A stretch of 7,703 bases of DNA from Deltaproteobacteria bacterium (lineage in GTDB: Bacteria; Desulfobacterota; Dissulfuribacteria; Dissulfuribacterales; QOAL01). The position numbers and the translations under genes were made by a program. The stretch spans positions 1 to 7,703 of the forward strand of contig WFRQ01000269.1 in NCBI GenBank assembly GCA_015486425.1. The letters run 5' to 3'. This document shows, in pieces, positions 1-5,978 of this stretch. Below the pieces are notes generated by a model. That model ran no database searches. It worked only from the letters and a program-made list of their open reading frames with translations, and was not told the origin of the DNA. Every line of letters starts with the position of its first letter. The stretch's first letter is position 1.

Positions 1-442
1 CCCTGCCGTTCTGGGCGGTAAGCGTCTCCATCTCCTGAAGGGAAAGGCGCTCCTTGATATCGTGACACAGGTAATTTATGCAGAAGTGAAACCTTGCCAT
101 GAGCCTGCAACCTGTAGGGCCGAGGAAAAGACACCCTGTTTCATCAAGCCTGTCTTCAGGGATATCCCGGCCAAGCATGAGGTTCATGAGCAGTACATAC
201 TCATCATACCACTCTTCAATTCCAGCACCGCAGCAGCCGCCTCCCTGCTTGGTGGCATCACACCTGCCGCACCCTTCAACCACCCTGAGCCTTCGCATCA
301 GCGCCCAGCTCTGCTCAATGGCATCTTCAAGTTCCTGAAGGGACCGGGTAATGCAGGCATCATCCATGAGGGCGTCACCGTGTCTTGACCACACCTCCCT
401 TGCCCTGCGTATCCTGTCGTGTATATCTGCTGAACTTCCCAC
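1..442 (-). CDS. Cysteine-rich YkgJ-like putative metal-binding protein (C-terminus off window)
   Basis: The open frame runs off the left edge, with 147 codons visible from a GTG at 442-440. The N-terminal ~55 residues look helical and charged. A cysteine cluster follows: CxxC at residues 58-61, CC at 70-71, then C104, C112, C121 and C126, plus an isolated C30. The layout (CxxC, GGCC, acidic/hydrophobic stretch, GCLFLGPTGC, then two spaced Cys) resembles the YkgJ/UPF0153 zinc- or iron-chelating family, although the CxxC-to-CC spacing is longer than usual. No signal peptide or membrane segment is seen, so it is probably cytoplasmic. The frame starts 23 bases after the kinase stop, so co-transcription is likely. 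The start is uncertain: GTG 394 and ATG 367 are in-frame alternatives and none has a convincing ribosome binding site. The cysteine region lies downstream of all three. The partner metal and function are unknown; YkgJ likeness is inferred from motif layout only. Confidence 0.5.
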   Translation of the reverse strand, partial: MGSSADIHDRIRRAREVWSRHGDALMDDACITRSLQELEDAIEQSWALMRRLRVVEGCGRCDATKQGGGCCGAGIEEWYDEYVLLMNLMLGRDIPEDRLDETGCLFLGPTGCRLMARFHFCINYLCHDIKERLSLQEMETLTAQNGR

Positions 443-465
443 TGTTCTGGTTCTTCTGGCGCCGC

Positions 466-2427
466 TTACTGGTTTTCACCTGAGGGTATCATTATATCCC
501 TTACAATCTGCTGAATTCTGGCCTCATTATAGGGCTTGTGAATAAACCCGGCCAACTCCTTTTCTTCAATACTGGATACAATATCTTCCTTGTTATAACC
601 GCTTGAGAGTACCACAGGGCAATCAGAGCCTGCCTCACGAATCCTTGACAGCAGCTCCAGCCCGTTCATTCCCGGCATCAGCATATCTGTTACCACAAGC
701 CCAATACGCTCCCTGTTGCGGCAGAAAACCTCAAACCCCTCATGTCCATCCCTTGCCTCAAGCACCTTCAGGCCGAGGTCGGCTATCATCAGGCTTGCAA
801 CCTGACGTACAGTGTGTTCGTCATCAACCAGCAGCACCATCTTTTCAACAGGCCGTTGCTCAGTAGCATGAGCCTGCTCAGTCTGCTGCTCTCCTGTAAC
901 TGCCTCCTTGAAGACCGGCAGAAGTATTGTAATGATCGTACCCTGCCCGGGCTGGCTGTAAACCTTGATGGCACCGCGATGCCCCCTTACTATTCCCAGG
1001 ACAGCAGCAAGACCAAGCCCCCTGCCTGTAAACTTTGTGGTAAAAAACGGGTCAAAAATCCTGGAAATTGCATTTTCCTCAATGCCAGGGCCTGTATCTT
1101 CCACCCTTAGATAAACATAATGCCCTTCCGGGAGCTTCTCATTGATGTAGGTTGATGTGAGGTAATCCTTGTCAGCGTGCATGGTGCCGGTCACAATGGA
1201 TATGACACCTGCCTCCTCACCGATTGCTTCGCTGGCATTGGTGACAAGATTCAGCAGCATCTGCCTCATCTGGTCTATATCTGCTTCAACCTTCGGAAGC
1301 ATACTGTCAAGATCGTACTCAAGCTGTATTTTTCTTGAAACAGTCGCGCTGAACAGTGACTGGCTTTCCCTTACAATTTTTGAAAGGTCGAGATAATCTA
1401 CCTTGTACCTGCCATGGCCTGAATAGGCCAGCATCTGGCTGGTAAGCTCTGCGGCACGCCTCGCTGCCTGCTCAATATTCTTGACATAGGCAGCAATGTT
1501 TTCACCTGGTTTTTCCCTTACCAGGATAAGCTCAGCAAAACCCAGTATTCCCATGAGAAGGTTGTTGTAATCATGGGCAATGCCGCCAGCCATAAGCCCA
1601 AGGCTCTCAAGCTTCTGGAGCTGCTGCATGTGCTGCTCAAGCTCCTTCCTGTCACGTTCCTCCTGCTTCTTTTCGGTTATATCCCTGAAAATACCTCTTG
1701 TGGCAACAGGCTTTCCATTTTCAAGGCGGCAGTTACAGTTCCCCTCAACCATAATTTCCCTGCCATCCTTTGCGATAAAGCTTGTTTCAACCCTGCCGAT
1801 ATCACCGCCGCGCATCACCTCTGCAAACATGGTATAACATTTTGCCGCGCATTCCGGAGAAAGGATATCCTGCAGGTTGAGGCTCTTCATGTCTTCCTGG
1901 GAATAACCCATGGTTTCGCGCCAGGCCCTGTTTACATACAGGAATTTGCCATTGGGGTCCACGCTCTGCACCATGTCATTGGCATTTTCAAGCAGGTCCT
2001 TCAGGAGCTGCATATCCTTGCTGACAGCAGCCTCTCTCTCCTTTAATTCAGATATATCCCGCATGACAAAGAGAAACAGCGGCCCATTGTCATTCTCAAC
2101 TTCTTTTTTATGGTCAGAATCAGAGAGCGGGGAAAGCGTGCAGAGAAAATGGCAGGAGCGGTCCGGGCACTCTATTTCACATGAACTCATAGTACCAGGC
2201 GAAATAACATGCGGCACGTCACAGAACTGTCCTGAGAGGTTATCCCAGCCGGTCTGTTTTTCAAACAGGTCACAGATATCCCTCCCCAGAGCATCTCTGC
2301 CAGTTGACATAAGCCTGGAAAACCCGGAATTCATATCCACCACCCTGCGCCTGCTGTCCAGGATGGCAGCCGGGTCAGGAAGGGCGTCAAAAACTCCATA
2401 TCTGTTGTTTTTAAAATCCATAATCAC
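466..2427 (-). CDS. PAS-PAS hybrid sensor histidine kinase with C-terminal receiver
   Basis: A soluble 653-aa hybrid kinase that would autophosphorylate on His and pass phosphate to its own receiver Asp. In order: PAS 1 (about 12-125, ending VMRDISELKERE), PAS 2 (about 140-253, with FLYVNRAWRETMGYS and GIFRDITEKK), a short coiled linker (255-275), a dimerisation/phosphoacceptor helix with H285 in AGGIAHDYNNLL, an HATPase domain with N box N397, G1 DTGPGI 444-449, F box FDPFFTTK and G2 GRGLGLA 468-474, a Gln/Glu-rich linker (510-528), and a receiver with acidic pair D535/D536, phosphoacceptor D581, S608 and K631. No membrane segment is seen, so the signal is probably intracellular. PAS 1 has an unusual cysteine cluster (C83, C87, C92, C96). 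There is no HPt or output domain, so a separate partner or a purely signalling receiver is expected. The start is GTG 2427; ATG 2421, two codons in, is equally possible. The promoter at 2441-2469 lies just upstream. The call is secure; the signal is unknown. Confidence 0.95.
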   Translation of the reverse strand: MIMDFKNNRYGVFDALPDPAAILDSRRRVVDMNSGFSRLMSTGRDALGRDICDLFEKQTGWDNLSGQFCDVPHVISPGTMSSCEIECPDRSCHFLCTLSPLSDSDHKKEVENDNGPLFLFVMRDISELKEREAAVSKDMQLLKDLLENANDMVQSVDPNGKFLYVNRAWRETMGYSQEDMKSLNLQDILSPECAAKCYTMFAEVMRGGDIGRVETSFIAKDGREIMVEGNCNCRLENGKPVATRGIFRDITEKKQEERDRKELEQHMQQLQKLESLGLMAGGIAHDYNNLLMGILGFAELILVREKPGENIAAYVKNIEQAARRAAELTSQMLAYSGHGRYKVDYLDLSKIVRESQSLFSATVSRKIQLEYDLDSMLPKVEADIDQMRQMLLNLVTNASEAIGEEAGVISIVTGTMHADKDYLTSTYINEKLPEGHYVYLRVEDTGPGIEENAISRIFDPFFTTKFTGRGLGLAAVLGIVRGHRGAIKVYSQPGQGTIITILLPVFKEAVTGEQQTEQAHATEQRPVEKMVLLVDDEHTVRQVASLMIADLGLKVLEARDGHEGFEVFCRNRERIGLVVTDMLMPGMNGLELLSRIREAGSDCPVVLSSGYNKEDIVSSIEEKELAGFIHKPYNEARIQQIVRDIMIPSGENQ

Positions 2428-2440
2428 AGTCCGTTAGGCA

Positions 2441-2469
2441 ATAATAAACCCAAATCAGGCATATGCCAA
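2441..2469 (-). promoter_or_regulatory. Sigma70-like promoter of the hybrid kinase gene
   Basis: On the minus strand, a -35 TTGGCA (2469-2464) and a -10 TATTAT (2446-2441) are separated by exactly 17 bases; each hexamer has one mismatch to consensus. The expected start near 2434 leaves only about 7 bases before GTG 2427 or 13 before ATG 2421. This fits the lack of a ribosome binding site and suggests a nearly leaderless mRNA. A perfect 10-bp palindrome, GGCATATGCC (2458-2467), overlaps the -35 box and could be an operator or simply a fortuitous palindrome. Confidence 0.6.
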
Positions 2470-2488
2470 GTTTAGGGGCTGTCCCTTA
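2463..2488 (-). repeat. Remnant or solo end of the MITE-like repeat at the waaA stop codon
   Basis: On the plus strand, TTA-GGGGCTGTCCC-TTA occupies 2472-2488. The core matches the end of the 5797-5975 element (GGG[A/G]CTGTCC) and is flanked on both sides by the same TTA. The right-hand TTA is the waaA stop codon on the minus strand. Read on the minus strand, the sequence continues into AAACTTGGC, similar to AACTTGGC inside the larger element's left terminal repeat. It may be a collapsed or partly deleted copy, or a lone target scar. It is short, so chance similarity cannot be excluded. Confidence 0.45.
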
Positions 2489-3826
2489 CCTGTTTTCACT
2501 CCGCTGACAGGAATAATCAAGAGCATTCCCTGTTTTCATGGCCCACTGGGTTATCAGCGCTTCGGCCTGCCTGGTAGCCGCGCCGGACGCAATATTTTCA
2601 AGGGCCTTGCGTGCAGCTTGTCCTGCCGCCCTGCTGTCAGAAGAATCTGAAAGTAAATGAGCTGTGCGGTCTGCCAGCTCCTGTCCGTTCCGCACCAGGC
2701 CGCCAGCGTTTTCCTTTTCAAGGGCAGCAGTGGCATCTTCAAAATTTTCCGTGTGTGGTCCATAGAGCACCGGACATGACCATGCAGCAGGCTCCAGAAT
2801 ATTCTGCCCTCCCTTTGCGGCAAGGGAGCCGCCCACAAAGGCCACTGACGCAATGCCATACAGGTCAAAAAGCGGGCCTATCCTGTCAACAATTATCACC
2901 CTCGCAGTATGGCTGTCTCCCTTTTCCTGAAGGTGGCTGTAAAGGGAGAAGGGTATGGATTGTTCAGCAAACAGCCTCTGAAGCATTGTCACATTTTCAA
3001 GGTGCCTCGGCACAACCACAAGGTGCAGATCAGGGAAACGTGTCTCAAGCGCCTTCCACGCCTGAATTATATGGGCCTCATCACCGCTTCGAATGCTTCC
3101 AGCCACCAGCACCCTTGCTGCCGGTGGTATCCCCATGAGTTCAGCCTGGGCCCTGGCGGAGGCAGGCTCAGGCCTGGCAAGAAGGGCCTGATACTTGGCG
3201 TTTCCGGTAATAACAAGCCTTTCCTTACAGGCGCCAAGCTCAAGCAGTCTCCGGGCTGACGTTGAGGAGCCTGCGCAGATCATGGAAAAACCATGGAGCA
3301 GCCCGGAAATAACTGACCGTATCTTCATGTAGCGGGGAAAGGAGCGGGCAGATATACGGCCATTCAGAAGCATGGTGGCAATGCCGTTCCTGCGCATTTC
3401 TTGAAGCATTGATGGCCAGAGCTCTGTTTCTATACAGACAAAAACCCGCGGCCTTATGGCACCCACTGCACGCCTGACTGCCTGAGGAAAATCAACAGGG
3501 CATGGCATTACCCCGCAAACATCGCCCAGCGTCTCTGATGCCCTTTCATAACCGGCCTCGGTGAAAGATGACACCACGATCTTGAGACCTGGTTCCATGC
3601 CCAGGGCCTCACGGACAATTGCCCCGGCCACACCCACCTCGCCAACAGAAACTGCCTGAATCCAGATATCCCAGGGGGCGTGGCTCGTAATTTCCTCAGG
3701 CAACCTCCCCATGCGGCCCTGCCAGAGTTCAGACCGTTCTGTGCGCAGGGAAAGCGCGTGCATGACAGGCATTGCCCCCCAGTAAGCGGCAGAGCCAAGA
3801 TATCTGTAAATGGAAAGCAGGGACAA
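2486..3826 (-). CDS. waaA: 3-deoxy-D-manno-octulosonic acid (Kdo) transferase
   Basis: Transfers Kdo from CMP-Kdo to the lipid A precursor at the inner face of the cytoplasmic membrane, the first step of LPS inner-core assembly (GT30/GT-B family). The 446-aa protein has a hydrophobic N-terminal anchor-like helix (about 1-27), then RMGRLPEE and AVSVGEV with the likely catalytic E63. An ETELWP motif (133-138) and NGRIS (155-159) follow. The second Rossmann half has GNAKYQ (208-213), AGSIRSGDE (242-250), VVPRHLEN (271-278), GPLFDLYG, and the donor-binding GGSLAAKGGQNILEPAAW and YGPHTENF stretches (332-362). Length is slightly above the ~420-aa family norm. The start is a TTG at 3826; no in-frame ATG, GTG or TTG exists upstream before a stop, and the next ATG (M19) would cut the anchor helix. 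No clear ribosome binding site is seen. It lies 29 bases after rlmB, the last gene of the probable operon. Whether it adds one or more Kdo residues cannot be read from sequence. Confidence 0.96.
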   Translation of the reverse strand: MSLLSIYRYLGSAAYWGAMPVMHALSLRTERSELWQGRMGRLPEEITSHAPWDIWIQAVSVGEVGVAGAIVREALGMEPGLKIVVSSFTEAGYERASETLGDVCGVMPCPVDFPQAVRRAVGAIRPRVFVCIETELWPSMLQEMRRNGIATMLLNGRISARSFPRYMKIRSVISGLLHGFSMICAGSSTSARRLLELGACKERLVITGNAKYQALLARPEPASARAQAELMGIPPAARVLVAGSIRSGDEAHIIQAWKALETRFPDLHLVVVPRHLENVTMLQRLFAEQSIPFSLYSHLQEKGDSHTARVIIVDRIGPLFDLYGIASVAFVGGSLAAKGGQNILEPAAWSCPVLYGPHTENFEDATAALEKENAGGLVRNGQELADRTAHLLSDSSDSRAAGQAARKALENIASGAATRQAEALITQWAMKTGNALDYSCQRSENR

Positions 3827-3855
3827 TTTCAGACCGGATACAGGTACACGGGATT

Positions 3856-4644
3856 TCAGGCAGATACCGCACGCTGACGCGCTGTTTCATAAAGCGCAGC
3901 AGTACAGGCGGCTGATACATTCAGGGATTCTACGCCTGTGGACTGCGGTATATGGAGCCTGGTATCACACTGTTTCACCACCATCTGTCTCAGGCCCTTT
4001 CCCTCTGCACCAAGCACCAGGGCAAGGGGAGTTTTCAAATCAGCATCCCATATCCTGGTACTCATGGATGCTGACAGGGCCGCCGCCCAGATACCCCTTT
4101 CCTGCAGGGCTGCAATGGCCCTGGAGGTATTTTTTACGCTGCACACCTTGAGATGCACTATTGTACCAGCAGATGCCTTTATAACAGTGCCATTGATACG
4201 CGCGCTGTTTCTCTCCGATACCATCACCACATGCACACCAAATGCAGCAGAGGAGCGTATAATGGCCCCGAGATTCCCAGGGTCACTTATCTCATCACAC
4301 AACACCACAAGCGGAACTTCGCTGCCCCAGGCCGTATGAATTTCATCAATGGAGACCTCCCAGGTAGGGGTTACAAGTGCGCACACACCCTGAGGCACAG
4401 CGCCATCCGGAAGCCCCATACGATTAAAGTCCGCAATGACACGGGCATGAACCCCTCTCTTTTCAGCAGAGGCAAGCAGGGCCTTCTGCCTCTTCTTTCT
4501 GCCAAAGGACGGGAGCACAGAGATGTCCACAATTGTGTCAGGGGCCCTACAAAGAAATTCCATTACGGGGTTTATTCCCCAGATACGGATATTACCCCCT
4601 GATTCCGGGCCATTCCTGTGACCTCTGCGTCTTTTACCGCCCAT
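3856..4644 (-). CDS. rlmB: SpoU/TrmH-family 23S rRNA 2'-O-ribose methyltransferase, RlmB-like
   Basis: An SPOUT-class methyltransferase that in the RlmB branch 2'-O-methylates G2251 (E. coli numbering) of the 23S rRNA peptidyl-transferase P loop, using S-adenosylmethionine. The 262-aa protein has a basic N-terminal tail (KRRRGHR), a substrate-binding domain starting IWGINPVMEFL (21-31), and all three knotted-domain motifs: DPGNLGAIIRSSAAFG (121-136; N124, R130), ALVLGAEGKGL (208-218; E214) and IPQSTGVESLNVSAACTAALYE (232-253). Length and N-terminal domain favour RlmB over TrmL or TrmH, but target specificity is inferred. The ATG at 4644 lies 10 bases after the gmk stop with no ribosome binding site, and sits in the loop of a perfect 10-bp hairpin (4621-4654). 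Translation coupled to gmk is therefore likely. The neighbours are gmk upstream and waaA downstream. Confidence 0.92.
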   Translation of the reverse strand: MGGKRRRGHRNGPESGGNIRIWGINPVMEFLCRAPDTIVDISVLPSFGRKKRQKALLASAEKRGVHARVIADFNRMGLPDGAVPQGVCALVTPTWEVSIDEIHTAWGSEVPLVVLCDEISDPGNLGAIIRSSAAFGVHVVMVSERNSARINGTVIKASAGTIVHLKVCSVKNTSRAIAALQERGIWAAALSASMSTRIWDADLKTPLALVLGAEGKGLRQMVVKQCDTRLHIPQSTGVESLNVSAACTAALYETARQRAVSA

Positions 4645-4654
4645 ACGCAGAGGT
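4621..4654 (-). promoter_or_regulatory. Perfect 10-bp hairpin presenting the rlmB start codon in its loop
   Basis: ACCTCTGCGT (plus 4621-4630) and ACGCAGAGGT (4645-4654) are exact reverse complements separated by 14 bases. In the mRNA the 5' arm is exactly the intergenic spacer between the gmk TGA and the rlmB ATG. The loop AUGGGCGGUAAAAG contains the start codon, and the 3' arm lies in codons 5-8 of rlmB. No Shine-Dalgarno sequence is present. The structure is seen directly; a role in coupling or autoregulation is inferred. Confidence 0.6.
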
Positions 4655-5278
4655 TCAGTCAGGTATCATGCCGGACAGGTCGTGCCTTTGCAGCACGCGC
4701 CGGGTCCGGCACCTGCGTGCCAGCACAATGGACTGAAGATCACCAGCCGCCCTGATAAGATCATCATTAACTATGAGAAAATGATACTCCCTCACGGCGG
4801 CAAGCTCCCCCCTGGCATTCTCCATCCTGAGCCTGATGGTCTCCTCGCTGTCAGTGCCGCGGTTCCTGAGCCTGTGCTCAAGCACTTGAAGAGAGGGGGG
4901 AAGGATGAATATCAGCACAGATTCAGGAAATATATCCCTTACCTGCATTGCCCCCTGAACGTCTATGTCAAGCAGGACATCCTGACCATTTTCCAGCATG
5001 GCCGTTACAGCGGAACGGCTGGTGCCATAACAGTTTCCATGCACTTCAGCCCATTCAAGAAACTCTTCCTGCTCTACCATTTGCATAAAATGCTCTTTGG
5101 AGACAAAGTGGTAATCAACCCCGTCCACCTCACCTTTTCGCGGTGAGCGGGTGGTATGGGATACGGAAAACGCCACACCCGGCGTCTCCTCCATGAGCCT
5201 GTGGCACAGCGTGGATTTCCCTGCGCCTGAAGGCGCGGATATTACAAACAGATCACCCTTCTCCCCGGTTTCCTTCAA
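4655..5278 (-). CDS. gmk: Guanylate kinase
   Basis: Phosphorylates GMP (or dGMP) with ATP to GDP in the cytoplasm, an essential step in GTP supply. The 207-aa protein has the usual length. It shows the Walker A P-loop SAPSGAGKST (14-23), the GMP-binding SHTTRSPRKGE (40-50) and DGVDYHF (52-58), EFLEWAEVHGNCYGT (72-86), the DIDVQGA strand-loop (104-110), FILPPS (124-129) and a lid with HRLRNRGTDSEETIRLRM (135-152). The start is a TTG at 5278; the first in-frame ATG is at residue 29, after the P-loop, so it cannot be the start. A GAGGT inside the end of remA sits 7 bases before the TTG and is a credible ribosome binding site. The gene begins only 2 bases after the remA stop, which implies translational coupling. 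Gene order remA-gmk is typical; rpoZ, often found next, is absent and rlmB follows instead. Confidence 0.98.
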   Translation of the reverse strand: MKETGEKGDLFVISAPSGAGKSTLCHRLMEETPGVAFSVSHTTRSPRKGEVDGVDYHFVSKEHFMQMVEQEEFLEWAEVHGNCYGTSRSAVTAMLENGQDVLLDIDVQGAMQVRDIFPESVLIFILPPSLQVLEHRLRNRGTDSEETIRLRMENARGELAAVREYHFLIVNDDLIRAAGDLQSIVLARRCRTRRVLQRHDLSGMIPD

Positions 5279-5280
5279 AC

Positions 5281-5565
5281 TCAGTACCTCGGGTCCTTTT
5301 CTTCTGTTTTTGTGAGAATATCAGAATTCATGCGCTGGGAAATAGTCTCTGCCTGTATGGCGGAAAGCACCACGTGATTACTGTCCGTAATGATTATGGA
5401 GCGGGTTCGTCTCCCCTGAGTGGCGTCAATGAGCCTGCTGTTTACCTTGGCCTCCTCCCTTAGACGCTTCATAGGGGCTGATGCAGGTGATACAACCGCG
5501 ACAACCCTGTCAGATACCACGGTGTTACCAAACCCTATGTTGAGCATCTTGCTTCTAACTGTCAT
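5281..5565 (-). CDS. remA: RemA/DUF370 family putative DNA-binding regulator
   Basis: A 94-aa protein matching the DUF370/RemA family, whose Bacillus subtilis member is a DNA-binding activator of biofilm matrix genes. The conserved core runs MLNIGFGN (7-14), VVAVVSPASAPMKRLREEA (21-39), then LIDATQGRRTRSIIITDSNHVVLSAIQ (45-71), with the conserved Arg residues R52, R53 and R55. Many family members begin at the Met equivalent to M7, so ATG 5547 is an alternative start. ATG 5565 is preferred because GGGGAG and AGAAG lie just upstream. The last ~15 residues are charged and not conserved in my recollection of the family. The yicC-remA-gmk order is a widely conserved neighbourhood. The regulated genes in this organism are unknown; a role in envelope or matrix genes would be extrapolated from Bacillus. 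Confidence 0.93.
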   Translation of the reverse strand: MTVRSKMLNIGFGNTVVSDRVVAVVSPASAPMKRLREEAKVNSRLIDATQGRRTRSIIITDSNHVVLSAIQAETISQRMNSDILTKTEEKDPRY

Positions 5566-5793
5566 GTTTCTTCTCTCCCCTTTTGTTTCACTCTCCCGTT
5601 TCCAGTCCCCCCTGTTACTCCCTGATTCATGTCCTTAGGAGGTCACGAACCTGAAATTTTCAAACCTCAATGCTGTCCCTGTCAGCGCTGCTTGCACCAC
5701 AGGGATGAAATGTACCACGGACAGCGGTATTTTCACCTCATTTTTTATATAATCTGATTTGAGCGATTGTCGAATTTGCCGCCGATCCGTTGC
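5566..5793 (-). promoter_or_regulatory. Leader region upstream of remA: competing hairpins and G tracts
   Basis: This 228-base stretch between the MITE-like element and remA holds no convincing gene. On the minus strand it has a candidate promoter (5746-5773), then GCTGTCC (5725-5719), TCCCTGT (5705-5699) and the overlapping complements ACAGGGA (5682-5676) and GGACAGC (5678-5672), so two stems cannot form together. A purine-rich stretch with G tracts (5622-5577) ends at the ribosome binding region GGGGAGAGAAG before ATG 5565. No U-run follows either stem, so classical attenuation is not evident. Confidence 0.4.
5746..5773 (-). promoter_or_regulatory. Candidate sigma70 promoter for remA-gmk-rlmB-waaA
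   Basis: On the minus strand, TCGACA (5773-5768; one mismatch to TTGACA) is followed after 16 bases by TATATA (5751-5746) in an AT-rich run. It lies just downstream of the MITE-like element, which would otherwise separate remA from yicC transcription. A start near 5740 would give a leader of about 175 bases. It is a match by eye only, with a slightly short spacer. Confidence 0.4.
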
Positions 5794-5978
5794 TTAGGGA
5801 CTGTCCAAAAATAACTTGGCGATTTCGCATCTCATCTTCAGGCCATCCTGAGCCGAACTTCAATAACAAAATCCTCAACGTAGCCCGGCTACGCCTGCGG
5901 TTTTGCTCAATCAGTTCAACTCAGCCTGACCCAAATCTGAGCGCGCCATCATCCAACTTATTTTTGGACAGCCCCTTA
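5794..5978. mobile_element. MITE-like palindromic element with TTA target duplication
   Basis: The 179-bp element (5797-5975) has 23-bp terminal inverted repeats at 5797-5819 and 5953-5975 with two mismatches; the shared core is CTGTCCAAAAATAA. It is flanked by TTA on both sides (5794-5796 and 5976-5978). The whole element is symmetric about base 5886: CGTAGC/GCTACG (5879-5884/5888-5893), CAAAA/TTTTG (5867-5871/5901-5905) and GAGnnGAACT/AGTTCnnCTC (5850-5859/5913-5922) pair without indels. It has no coding capacity and sits directly on the yicC stop codon. The 3-bp TNA-type duplication would fit transposases of the IS5/IS1031 kind, but the family is not established. In RNA it would fold into one long hairpin between yicC and remA. 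Confidence 0.8.

Noticed and set aside
62..545. Plus-strand frames opposite the Cys-rich gene
   Set aside because: They are antisense to a frame with a coherent cysteine motif layout and have no recognisable domain.
3729..3920. Minus-strand frame bridging rlmB and waaA
   Set aside because: It overlaps both well-supported genes in a different frame, with no family resemblance.
5562..5630. A 22-codon minus-strand frame in the remA leader, overlapping the remA start as ATGA
   Set aside because: AAGGA lies only one base before its ATG, composition is low-complexity and purine-driven, and there is no sign of a conserved peptide.
5794..5978. The long hairpin as an intrinsic terminator for yicC
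   Set aside because: No U-run follows the stem, and the TTA duplication with terminal repeats fits a mobile element better; effects on read-through remain possible.
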